From: Pseudomonas nicosulfuronedens
Lineage (GTDB): Bacteria; Pseudomonadota; Gammaproteobacteria; Pseudomonadales; Pseudomonadaceae
Direction of reading: 5' to 3'
Length of the DNA stretch: 64,000 nucleotides
Assembly (NCBI RefSeq): GCF_005877905.1
Contig: NZ_SWDV01000001.1
Location: 248,001-312,000, forward strand
The notes beneath the pieces are model-generated. The model made no database searches and was not told the DNA's origin. It was given only the letters and a program-made list of their open reading frames with translations. Position numbers and translations under genes: made by a program. Every line of letters starts with the position of its first letter. Positions within the stretch are counted from its first letter, which is position 1. This document shows positions 52,522 through 60,594 of the stretch, piece by piece.

Positions 52522-52932
52522 ATGCCTACCCATACTCGCATTCGCATGTTCAACACCAAGGACACCTACCCGAACCAGACCCTGGACAATGACCTCTGCC
52601 AGGCCGTACGCGCCGGCAACACCGTGTACGTGCGCGGCCAGGTCGGTACCGACTTCGAGGGCAACCTGGTAGGGCTGGGTGACCCGCGTGCCCAGGCCGA
52701 GCAGGCGATGAAGAACGTCAAGCAACTGCTGGAAGAAGCCGGCAGCGACCTGTCGCACATCGTCAAGACCACCACCTACCTGATCGACCCGCGCTACCGC
52801 GAGCCGGTGTACCAGGAAGTCGGCAAGTGGCTGAAGGGCGTGTTCCCGATCTCCACCGGCCTGGTGGTGTCGGCCCTCGGCCAGCCGCAGTGGTTGATGG
52901 AGATCGACGTCATCGCGGTCATTCCGGACTGA
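52522..52932 (+). CDS. RidA-family (YjgF/YER057c) enamine/imine deaminase
   Basis: 136-residue trimeric protein of the Rid family. The arginine/active-site block is seen in VYVRGQVGTDFEGN and TTTYLIDPRYREPVY; a C-terminal region ALGQPQWLMEIDVIAV fits. Rid proteins hydrolyse reactive enamines and imines; in catabolic operons they often act on the product of an amine oxidase or monooxygenase. Directly coupled to the upstream gene (three-base gap). Confidence 0.88.
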   Translation: MPTHTRIRMFNTKDTYPNQTLDNDLCQAVRAGNTVYVRGQVGTDFEGNLVGLGDPRAQAEQAMKNVKQLLEEAGSDLSHIVKTTTYLIDPRYREPVYQEVGKWLKGVFPISTGLVVSALGQPQWLMEIDVIAVIPD

Positions 52933-53031
52933 TCGATGACCTGAAAGACGATGCGGCGACGCGGGATTTCCTGCCTCGCCGCTTCGTCGTTTGTGCAGGT
53001 TTGCGCGACTAGAACAAGCAAAGGAGCCACC

Positions 53032-53706
53032 ATGACCTTCTCCATCGTCGGCCGCTGCGCCGAAACCGGACAACTGGGTATCGCCATCAGCTCGTCGAGC
53101 ATTGCCGTGGGCGCCCGCTGCCCCTGGGTACGCGCCGGCGTCGGTGCGGTGGCCACGCAGAACATCACCCTGCCGGCCCTCGGTCCGCAGATCCTCGACC
53201 AGCTCGAAGCCGGCCTGGAGCCGGGCGCAGCGCTGGACAAGGCACTCTCCAGCAACGGCTACAGCCAGTACCGCCAGGTGACGGTGATCGACCAGCACGG
53301 CAAGGTCGCGCTGTTCACCGGCAGCGAAGCCCTGGGCGTATACAACGCCGTGGCCGGGGAAAACTGTGTGGCGGCTGGCAACCTGCTGTCCTCCCCCGCC
53401 GTGATCGAAGCCATGACCCAGGCCTTCGAAAGCGCCAACGGCTGCCTGGCCGAGCGTCTGCTCGCCGCGATGCAGGCGGCGATGGCCGCCGGTGGCGAAG
53501 CCGGCCCGGTGCATTCGGCCGCGCTGAAGGTGGTCGGCGACCTCGTCTGGCCAATCGTCGACCTGCGCGTGGACTGGGCGGACGAAGCGCCCATCGATGA
53601 GCTGGAGAAACTCTGGGTGGCCTACAAGCCGCAGCTGGAAGACTACCTCGTGCGCGCCCTCGACCCGACCAAGGCACCGAGCTACGGTGTGCCGGGCGAC
53701 GAGTAA
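53032..53706 (+). CDS. DUF1028 family protein
   Basis: 224 residues of an Ntn-hydrolase-like fold. Family hallmarks: MTFSIVGRCAETGQLGIAISSSSIAVGARCPWVRAGVGAVATQN (cut here to GQLGIAISSSSIAVGARC) and later VAAGNLLSSPAVIEAM. DUF1028 proteins often neighbour amidase/peptidase genes and may be peptidase-like hydrolases, but activity is unproven. ATG 53032 has AAGGAG at 53021-53026; the longer frame from 52951 is unsupported. Same strand and 100 bases from ridA. Confidence 0.85.
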   Translation: MTFSIVGRCAETGQLGIAISSSSIAVGARCPWVRAGVGAVATQNITLPALGPQILDQLEAGLEPGAALDKALSSNGYSQYRQVTVIDQHGKVALFTGSEALGVYNAVAGENCVAAGNLLSSPAVIEAMTQAFESANGCLAERLLAAMQAAMAAGGEAGPVHSAALKVVGDLVWPIVDLRVDWADEAPIDELEKLWVAYKPQLEDYLVRALDPTKAPSYGVPGDE

Positions 53707-53768
53707 ATAACATCTCGGTGAAAATGGGCACTGTCTGCGAAGCGTTTATACGCCGAGTGCAGGCATAG

Positions 53769-53887
53769 CCCCTCTCCCCAGCCCTCTCCCTGAAGGGAGA
53801 GGGAGCAGTCCGTACCGGCTGAGACCATGGATTTCATCCTGCGCCGAGCGGTTCCCTCTCCCTTCAGGGAGAGGGTCAGGGAGAGGG
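53769..53887. repeat. CCCTCTCCC-type repeat pair
   Basis: Left palindrome CCCTCTCCCTGAAGGGAGAG (53782-53802) and right CCCTCTCCCTTCAGGGAGAG (about 53855-53876), mutually inverted, inside the DUF1028-M20 gap. Confidence 0.8.
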
Positions 53888-53941
53888 CAGCCCCGACGCA
53901 ACAACAGTGGTTAGTACAAAGCTCTGAAGCAGGACCCGACC

Positions 53942-55093
53942 ATGCCTTCCAGCCGTGAAATCCTCGCCGACCTGATCGCCTTCGACACCGTCAGCCGAAA
54001 CTCCAACCTGGCGCTGATCCACTACATCCGCGACTACCTCGCAGGCTTCGGCATCGCCTGCGAGCTGTTCCACGATGCCGAAGGCGGCAAGGCCAATCTC
54101 TACGCCACCCTGGGCCCGCAGGACCGCGGCGGCGTGTGCCTGTCCGGCCACACCGACGTGGTGCCGACCGATGGCCAGCCGTGGACGGTGCCGCCGTTCG
54201 AACTGACCGAGCGCGACGGTCGTCTCTACGGGCGCGGCACGGCGGACATGAAGGGCTATATCGCCTGTGTGCTGGCGGCGGTGCCGGCGTTCCTTGCCCA
54301 ACCGCTGCGCCTGCCGGTGCACCTGGCCTTCTCCTACGACGAGGAAGTCGGCTGCCTCGGCGTGCGCTCGCTGCTCGCCGCGCTGGAGCACCGCGAGCAC
54401 AAGCCGATGCTCTGCATTATCGGCGAGCCCACCGAACTCAAGCCGGTGCTCGGCCACAAGGGCAAGCTCGCCATGCGCTGCCAGGTGCACGGCGCGCCGT
54501 GTCACTCGGCCTATGCGCCGCAGGGCGTGAACGCCATCGAATACGCGGCGAAGCTGATCGGCCGCCTCGGCGAGATCGGCACCCGCCTGGCCGCGGCGGA
54601 GCGCCACGACCCACGCTTCGACCCGCCCTATTCCACCGTGCAGACCGGCATGATCAGCGGCGGCCGCGCGCTGAACATCGTGCCCGCCGAGTGCCAGTTC
54701 GATTTCGAGGTCCGTGCGCTGCCCAGCGATGACCCGCAACAGGTCGCCGATGACCTGCGCGCCTTCGCCGAGGCCGAGCTGCTGCCGAAGATGCGCGCGG
54801 TAAAGGCCGAGACGGATATCCGCTTCAGCGAAATTTCCGCCTATCCGGCGCTGGTGACCGACCAGCAGGCGCAGGCCGCCGAGTTGATTGCGCTGCTCAG
54901 CGGTTCGCGGGATTTCACCACCGTCGCCTACGGCACCGAAGGCGGGCTGTTCCACCAGGCCGGCATCCCCACCGTGGTCTGCGGCCCGGGCAGCATGGAC
55001 CAGGGCCACAAGCCGGACGAGTTCGTCAGCCTGGAGCAGTTGGCGAAGTGCGATGACATGATGGGCCGGCTGGCGGAGTGGTTGCGCGGCTAA
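53942..55093 (+). CDS. M20-family deacetylase, ArgE/DapE-like (acetylornithine-deacetylase type)
   Basis: 383-residue zinc hydrolase. Metal ligands: LSGHTDVVPTD (His), GRGTADMKG (Asp), YDEEVGCLG (Glu catalytic pair), CIIGEPTE and the last ligand EGGLFHQAG (His). Closest to ArgE (N-acetylornithine deacetylase), but Pseudomonas makes arginine via ArgJ and its context here is catabolic, so it may release amino acids from N-acyl compounds. It lies 236 bases after DUF1028 with a repeat between, so it could be in the same or a separate transcript. Confidence 0.82.
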   Translation: MPSSREILADLIAFDTVSRNSNLALIHYIRDYLAGFGIACELFHDAEGGKANLYATLGPQDRGGVCLSGHTDVVPTDGQPWTVPPFELTERDGRLYGRGTADMKGYIACVLAAVPAFLAQPLRLPVHLAFSYDEEVGCLGVRSLLAALEHREHKPMLCIIGEPTELKPVLGHKGKLAMRCQVHGAPCHSAYAPQGVNAIEYAAKLIGRLGEIGTRLAAAERHDPRFDPPYSTVQTGMISGGRALNIVPAECQFDFEVRALPSDDPQQVADDLRAFAEAELLPKMRAVKAETDIRFSEISAYPALVTDQQAQAAELIALLSGSRDFTTVAYGTEGGLFHQAGIPTVVCGPGSMDQGHKPDEFVSLEQLAKCDDMMGRLAEWLRG

Positions 55094-55153
55094 ACCCAGG
55101 TGCGATGTACCGCTCCTACAAGGGCAGGACGTGACACGGGCTGCCCAGCCGGG

Positions 55154-55221
55154 TTCGCGAGCAAGCTCGCTCCTACGAAGAGCCGTTAGCGCGGATTTGT
55201 AGGAGCGAGCTTGCTCGCGAA
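55154..55221. repeat. REP pair, GTAGGAGCGAGC family
   Basis: Reverse copy then forward copy, both perfect. Confidence 0.92.
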
Positions 55222-55237
55222 CAGCCCCGGCAACGGA

Positions 55238-55885
55238 CTATCCGGCAAACGCCGCGCGCAACTCGTCCAGGCTTGCGAAGTAATGCGCCGGGCTCTCCGC
55301 CATCAGCTCTTCACGGCTGCCAAAGCCATAGCCGACGCCCGCCGCGGAAAGGCCATTGCGGTGCGCACCGATCAGGTCGTGCTTGCGGTCGCCGATCATC
55401 AGCGTCTGCTTGAGGTCCAGCTGCTCGATGCCCAGCAGGTGTTCGATCAGCTCGACCTTGTTGGTGCGCGTACCATCCAGCTCGCTGCCGTAGATCACCT
55501 TGAAGTGCCGGGCGAAGTCGAAGTGGCGGGCAATTTCAGCGGCGAACACCGTCGGTTTGCTGGTGCAGATGTACAGCGTGCGGCCCTGGCCGCCGAGCAG
55601 TTGCAGCAGCTCGGCGACGCCGTCGAACACCTTGTTCTCGTAAAGCCCGGTGTCCTTGAAGCGCACTCGGTAGTGGTTCACCGCTTCCCAGGCACGCGCC
55701 TCGTCGAAGTCGTAGGTGCTCATGAAGCACTGCAGCAGCGGCGGGCCGATGAAGTGTTCGAGCTGGCGCAGGTCGGGCTCGTCGATGCCCAGTTGGGCGA
55801 GCGCGTACTGGATCGAGCGGGTAATGCCCTCGCGCGGATCGGTGAGGGTGCCGTCGAGGTCGAAGAGGATGTTCTGGTAATGCAT
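55238..55885 (-). CDS. HAD-superfamily phosphatase (phosphoglycolate-phosphatase-like)
   Basis: 215 residues with all four HAD motifs: LFDLDGTLTD (nucleophile Asp about 9), TSKP (motif II), a motif III lysine region in LDGTRTNK, and MIGDRKHDLIGA (motif IV). Related to Gph/YbiV-like phosphatases; substrate unknown. The start at 55885 (MHYQNILFDLDG) is used because the frame upstream has no ribosome site and enters the next gene gap. The gap to the upstream lipoprotein gene is 85 bases. Confidence 0.88.
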   Translation of the reverse strand: MHYQNILFDLDGTLTDPREGITRSIQYALAQLGIDEPDLRQLEHFIGPPLLQCFMSTYDFDEARAWEAVNHYRVRFKDTGLYENKVFDGVAELLQLLGGQGRTLYICTSKPTVFAAEIARHFDFARHFKVIYGSELDGTRTNKVELIEHLLGIEQLDLKQTLMIGDRKHDLIGAHRNGLSAAGVGYGFGSREELMAESPAHYFASLDELRAAFAG

Positions 55886-55970
55886 GAGGTCAGCGTCCGG
55901 CCGCGAAAGTCGGGCGGGAAGGATACTGTGCAAGGCCGCCCGCGCGAAGCGCGGATCGCCGAACGACACG

Positions 55971-57110
55971 TCAGGGCGCCGAGCCCTGCCCTTGCCTGAG
56001 CACCCGGAAGCCACCGCTGACACTAACCGGCTCGACCTCGCCAGCGCCGTAGCTCCGGGCCGTGGACTCGCCACCGGGTTCGTCCTCCGGCTGCGCCAGC
56101 CGGCCAGTCAAACTCTGCTGCACGCGGGCGCCAAGGTGATCGACGCCGGACATCACGCCTCCGTCCGGATCACGCATCAGTGCCAGCCACTGTTCGTCGA
56201 AAGCGGCGTTGATCTCCTTGCGCAACTGGGTTTCCACCTCCGGCCGCGCGTGGTCGTTGCCGGCCATGCTGAATAGAGTGAAGGCCACCGAGATGACCGA
56301 GCCGGCGACCTTGCCCGCCGCTCCGGCCACCACGCCGACGATGCTGCGGTTGCGCAGTTCATCGACCAGCTTGGCGCTGGTGCGCTGCGCCACCGGAGAG
56401 ACGCCGCTGACTTTGGTCCCGGCGCCAGCCTTGCCCGAGGCGGTACGGATTTCCTGCATCAGGGCGGCGAAGGCCGGCAGCTTGCCGATGTCTTTGGCAC
56501 GGGCCACATCGTAAAGGGAGGCATCGCGGCTGGAGGGTGGGCCAAGGCGGATCGCCGGGATACCCATCAGGTGCTCATCGAACGCCTTCTGCGGGATACC
56601 GCGACGCTGGGGAATTTCCTTCAGCGCCACGCTGAGCAGTTCGACGTAATGCCGGGTGGCCTTCTCCATCACCGAGTCGGGGTCGATTTGTTTCGCGACG
56701 GGGACCAGTACCTGCTTGCGATATTGCTCCTGCAGGTAAACGGCGAGTTTATCGACGGTGGGGTCGAGGTCGCCGTGGGAGCCCATCTTGTACCAGGCGA
56801 CCTTCATGCCCAGCCATTGCTGGGTCCAGTAGCTGGAGAACCAGGGAATGAATTTTTCGTCGGTGCGTTGGTAGACCAGGTCCATCCACTGCTGCATGGC
56901 TTCTTCAGCATAAGCACGAGCCTGGGACGTCGCGGCGAGCGACGCGGCGCCGATGTCGGCGTCGACCTGGTGCCAGGTGGCTTCTGTGATGGGGGCAGCC
57001 GGTTGAGCGGGATGTTGGGCGCAGCCACCCAGCGCCAGCAGAAGCAGCGCGATGACACCGCCGCGTCGCCAGGGCGAAACGGTGGCGCTGGAGGAGCACA
57101 GACTGTTCAT
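55971..57110 (-). CDS. Predicted lipoprotein with a membrane-embedded segment, function unknown
   Basis: 379 residues. N-terminal signal with lipobox LALGGC (Cys about 30). A mainly helical body with no motif I recognise, containing a Gly-rich hydrophobic segment SIVGVVAGAAGKVAGSVISV (about 260-285) that could insert in a membrane. Charged acidic C-terminus. Outer- or inner-membrane location uncertain. Upstream gap 57111-57428 holds repeats only. Confidence 0.72.
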   Translation of the reverse strand: MNSLCSSSATVSPWRRGGVIALLLLALGGCAQHPAQPAAPITEATWHQVDADIGAASLAATSQARAYAEEAMQQWMDLVYQRTDEKFIPWFSSYWTQQWLGMKVAWYKMGSHGDLDPTVDKLAVYLQEQYRKQVLVPVAKQIDPDSVMEKATRHYVELLSVALKEIPQRRGIPQKAFDEHLMGIPAIRLGPPSSRDASLYDVARAKDIGKLPAFAALMQEIRTASGKAGAGTKVSGVSPVAQRTSAKLVDELRNRSIVGVVAGAAGKVAGSVISVAFTLFSMAGNDHARPEVETQLRKEINAAFDEQWLALMRDPDGGVMSGVDHLGARVQQSLTGRLAQPEDEPGGESTARSYGAGEVEPVSVSGGFRVLRQGQGSAP

Positions 57111-57251
57111 GGCCGCTCGCCGGCTCGGCGGCGCCGTGATGGCTGGCCGCCCGCTGCTGAATCCGGCCGGGCACGCGCTGGCGTCCGGTCGCCTTGGTTC
57201 AGTATAGGGCGCGGGGCCTGGCGCGGCGGGCCGTCCGGCGGTTCGACCAGG

Positions 57252-57316
57252 TTCGCGAGCAAGCTCGCTCCTACGACGAGCGCGGAGTCCCCTGTAGGAG
57301 CGAGCTTGCTCGCGAA
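57252..57316. repeat. REP pair, GTAGGAGCGAGC family
   Basis: Reverse then forward copy, separated by 19 bases. Confidence 0.92.
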
Positions 57317-57343
57317 CCGCCCAACCAGATGAATCGATCGGAA

Positions 57344-57418
57344 CGTAGGGCGGATAGCACCACAGGCGTTATCCGCCGTTCGGAAATCGGTGGATAAAGC
57401 GTTGCGCTTTATCCACCC
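57344..57418. repeat. Two GGATAA-type palindromic repeats
   Basis: CGTAGGGCGGATAGC-ACCACAG-GCGTTATCCGCC (57344-57378) and GGTGGATAAAGCG/CGCTTTATCCACC (57389-57418); related to the copies at 28258 and 35028. Confidence 0.7.
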
Positions 57419-57428
57419 GTCGGGACGA

Positions 57429-57974
57429 TTACTCGCCCGCAAACCCCTCGGCGATATGCTGGTCCTTGAGCTTCACGTAGTTCCCGGCGGTATAGCTGAA
57501 GAACGCACGCTCCTTGTCGCTCAGCGGCCGGGCCTTCTTTACCGGGCTGCCGACATACAGGAAGCCGCTCTCTAGCACCTTGCCCGGCGGCACCAGGCTG
57601 CCGGCGCCGAGGATCACCTCGTCCTCGATCACCGCACCGTCCATGACGATGGAACCCATGCCCACCAGGATGCGGCTGCCGAGGGTGCAGCCGTGCAGCA
57701 GGACCTTGTGGCCGATGGTCACTTCGTCGCCGATGGTCAGCGGGAAGCCGTCCGGGTTGAAAGGGCCGGCGTGGGTGATATGCAACACGCTGCCATCCTG
57801 CACGCTGGTGCGCGCGCCAATGCGGATGCGGTGCATGTCGCCGCGGATCACGACGAGCGGCCAGACCGAGCTGTCCGTTCCGATCTCCACGTCACCGATG
57901 ACCACGGCGCTGGCATCGACGAACACGCGCTCGCCGAGGGATGGCGTTTTGCCCTGATAGGTTCGAATCGTCAC
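57429..57974 (-). CDS. Gamma-class carbonic-anhydrase-like hexapeptide-repeat protein
   Basis: 181 residues of left-handed beta-helix type (LbH_gamma_CA): repeated hexapeptides IGDVEIGTDSSVWPLVVIRGD, cut to IGDVEIGTDSSVWPLV; metal histidines in VLHITHAG and TIGHKVLLHG. Resembles PaaY/CaiE-like and gamma-CA proteins; carbonic anhydrase activity not assured. I use GTG 57974 (VTIRTYQGKTPSLG) because the longer frame to 58049 overlaps prlC. Divergent from prlC with about 76 bases between starts, as in the P. aeruginosa PA0066-PA0067 arrangement. Confidence 0.85.
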   Translation of the reverse strand: MTIRTYQGKTPSLGERVFVDASAVVIGDVEIGTDSSVWPLVVIRGDMHRIRIGARTSVQDGSVLHITHAGPFNPDGFPLTIGDEVTIGHKVLLHGCTLGSRILVGMGSIVMDGAVIEDEVILGAGSLVPPGKVLESGFLYVGSPVKKARPLSDKERAFFSYTAGNYVKLKDQHIAEGFAGE

Positions 57975-58050
57975 GATAGTCTTACTCTGGCTGCGGTTAC
58001 GGCCGATTGTATTTAAGATGGCCGGGTGTTTCTTCAGCCAAGGTGCCACC

Positions 58051-60096
58051 GTGAGCGCGAATCCTCTTCTGCAGAGCTACGACCTGCCGCCCTTCTCCTC
58101 CATTCGCCCCGAGCACGTGAAGCCGGCCATCGAGCAGATCCTCGCCGACAACCGCGCCGCCATCGCGCGCATCCTCGCCCAGCAGAACGGCACCCCGACC
58201 TGGGCCGGCCTGGTACTGAGCATGGACGAACTGCATGACCGCCTGGGCAAGGCCTGGAGTCCGGTCAGCCACCTCAACGCGGTGTGCAACAGCGCCGAGC
58301 TGCGCGATGCCTACGAAGGCTGCCTGCCACTGCTGTCCGCCTACTGGACCGAGCTGGGCCAGAATCGCGAGCTGTTCAAGGCCTACGAGGCGCTCGCCAG
58401 CAGCCCCGAGTCGAAAGGCTACGACGTCGCCCAGAAGACCATCCTCGAACACGCCCTGCGCGACTTCCGTCTGTCGGGTATCGACCTGCCGGCCGAACAG
58501 CAGCAGCGCTACGCCGAGATCCAGACGCGCCTGTCCGAGCTGGGCAGCCGCTTCTCCAACCAGCTGCTGGATGCCACCCAGGCCTGGACCAAGCACGTCA
58601 CCGACGAAGCCGCGCTGGCCGGCCTGACCGAATCGGCCAAGGCACAGATGCAGGCCGCCGCGCAGGCCAAGGAGCTGGACGGCTGGCTGATCAGCCTGGA
58701 ATTCCCCAGCTACTACGCCGTGATGACCTATGCCGAGGACCGCGCGCTGCGCGAAGAGGTCTACGCCGCCTACTGCACCCGCGCCTCGGATCAAGGCCCG
58801 AACGCCGGGCAGAACGACAACGGCCCGGTGATGCAGGAAATCCTCGACCTGCGCCAGGAGCTGTCGCGCCTGCTGGGCTTTGCGAACTTCGCCGAGCTGT
58901 CCCTGGCCACCAAGATGGCCGAGACGCCCGAACAGGTACTGAACTTCCTCCGCGACCTGGCCGTGCGCAGCAAGCCCTTTGCTGCCCAGGACCTGGAGCA
59001 GCTCAAGGCGTACGCCGCCGAACAGGGCTGCGCGAACCTGTCGAGCTGGGATGCCAGCTACTTCGGCGAGAAGCTGCGCGAGGCGCGCTACAGCGTGTCC
59101 CAGGAAGCCCTGCGCGAATACTTCCCGATCGACAAGGTGCTCTCCGGCCTGTTCGCCATCGTGCAGAAGCTCTACGGCATCCAGATCCGCGAGCTCTCCG
59201 ACTTCGAGCGCTGGCACCCGGACGTGCGCCTGTTCGAGATCGAGGAAAACGGCCAGCATGTCGGCCGCTTCTACTTCGACCTCTACGCCCGCGCCAACAA
59301 GCGCGGCGGCGCCTGGATGGACGGCGCCCGCGACCGTCGCCGCACCGCCGGCGGCGACCTGCAGGCGCCGGTGGCCTACCTGGTGTGCAACTTCACCCCG
59401 GCGGTCGGCGGCAAGCCGGCGCTGCTGACCCACGATGAAGTCACCACCCTGTTCCACGAATTCGGCCACGGCCTGCACCACCTGCTGACCCGCGTCGAAC
59501 ACGCCGGTGCCTCGGGCATCAACGGCGTAGCCTGGGACGCCGTGGAGCTGCCGAGCCAGTTCATGGAGAACTGGTGCTGGGAGCCCGAAGGCCTCGCGCT
59601 GATCTCCGGCCACTACGAAACCGGTGCGCCGCTGCCCCAGGACCTGCTGGAGAAGATGCTCGCGGCGAAGAACTTCCAGTCCGGCCTGATGATGGTCCGC
59701 CAGCTGGAGTTCTCGCTGTTCGACTTCGAACTGCACGCCACCCACGGCGACGGCCGCAGCGTGCTCGACGTGATCGAAGCGATCCGCGACGAAGTCGCGG
59801 TGATGCGCCCGCCGGCATACAACCGCTTCGCCAACAGCTTCGCGCACATCTTCGCCGGCGGTTACGCGGCCGGTTACTACAGCTACAAGTGGGCCGAGGT
59901 GCTGTCCGCCGATGCGTTCTCGCGCTTCGAGGAAGAAGGCGTGCTCAACCCGGCGACCGGCGCGGCCTTCCGCGACGCGATCCTGGCCAAGGGCGGCTCC
60001 CAGGAGCCGATGGCGCTGTTCGTGGCCTTCCGTGGCCGCGAGCCGTCCATCGACGCCCTGCTGCGCCACTCGGGCCTCTCCGAGGAGGCGGCGTGA
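58051..60096 (+). CDS. prlC: PrlC, oligopeptidase A (M3 zinc metallopeptidase)
   Basis: Cytosolic M3 peptidase degrading signal peptides and short peptides. 681 residues, with zinc motif LFHEFGHGLHHLL (HExxH, about 470) and a downstream Glu ligand region QFMENWCWE. GTG 58051 chosen (AAGG at 58040-58043; matches E. coli length of about 680). The stop overlaps the next gene's start. Confidence 0.95.
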   Translation: MSANPLLQSYDLPPFSSIRPEHVKPAIEQILADNRAAIARILAQQNGTPTWAGLVLSMDELHDRLGKAWSPVSHLNAVCNSAELRDAYEGCLPLLSAYWTELGQNRELFKAYEALASSPESKGYDVAQKTILEHALRDFRLSGIDLPAEQQQRYAEIQTRLSELGSRFSNQLLDATQAWTKHVTDEAALAGLTESAKAQMQAAAQAKELDGWLISLEFPSYYAVMTYAEDRALREEVYAAYCTRASDQGPNAGQNDNGPVMQEILDLRQELSRLLGFANFAELSLATKMAETPEQVLNFLRDLAVRSKPFAAQDLEQLKAYAAEQGCANLSSWDASYFGEKLREARYSVSQEALREYFPIDKVLSGLFAIVQKLYGIQIRELSDFERWHPDVRLFEIEENGQHVGRFYFDLYARANKRGGAWMDGARDRRRTAGGDLQAPVAYLVCNFTPAVGGKPALLTHDEVTTLFHEFGHGLHHLLTRVEHAGASGINGVAWDAVELPSQFMENWCWEPEGLALISGHYETGAPLPQDLLEKMLAAKNFQSGLMMVRQLEFSLFDFELHATHGDGRSVLDVIEAIRDEVAVMRPPAYNRFANSFAHIFAGGYAAGYYSYKWAEVLSADAFSRFEEEGVLNPATGAAFRDAILAKGGSQEPMALFVAFRGREPSIDALLRHSGLSEEAA

Positions 60097-60365
60097 TGAG
60101 CGAGGTGAAGAAACGCTTCATCGCCGGGGCCGTCTGCCCGGCGTGCAGCGAGCAGGACAAGATCGTCATGTGGGACGTCGATGGCGTGCCGCACCGCGAA
60201 TGCGTGGCCTGTGGCTATGCCGACACGCTCAACGCCCAGGGCCAGTCGGTACCGAAAGAGCTCTCCACCCGCGTCAACACCAGCGCGCTGGAAAAGCCCA
60301 AGGACCCGAAAGTGCAGGGGGTGCAGTTCTTCCCCAATCCAAAGCTGAAGAAGCCGCAGGAATAG
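60096..60365 (+). CDS. YheV-like zinc-ribbon protein
   Basis: 89 residues, DUF2387/YheV family. Two CxxC knuckles, CPACSEQD and CVACGYAD, form a zinc ribbon; the C-terminus is Lys/Pro-rich (NPKLKKPQE). Overlaps prlC by one base (TGATG), so co-translated. In E. coli and P. aeruginosa the same prlC-yheV order is seen; its function is unknown. A terminator follows. Confidence 0.9.
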   Translation: MSEVKKRFIAGAVCPACSEQDKIVMWDVDGVPHRECVACGYADTLNAQGQSVPKELSTRVNTSALEKPKDPKVQGVQFFPNPKLKKPQE

Positions 60366-60385
60366 CGTTCTGACGTTGTGCTGAG

Positions 60386-60414
60386 AATGCCCCGGCTTGC
60401 CGGGGCATTTTTTT
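60386..60414 (+). terminator. Terminator after the prlC-yheV unit
   Basis: AATGCCCCGG/CCGGGGCATT with CTTG loop and seven Ts. Confidence 0.93.
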
Positions 60415-60594
60415 GCGCCGCCGAAAGACCGCGCACCACCACCAACATCAAGGAATGTCGATGCGGCCTTGCCCTAGCATGGCCTTGCGCCCCGCTCGCC
60501 CGGCCACCCCAGGATCGCCATGGCCGGCTAGTCTGTAGGGCATCGCCGCAAGGAATCCGCCAGATGCCACCACCGACCCGAAGGAAGCGCCCCC

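Noticed and set aside
53942-55093. Biosynthetic ArgE
   Set aside because: Motifs fit ArgE, but the gene lies in a catabolic-looking run; the symbol was left blank because arginine biosynthesis cannot be inferred.
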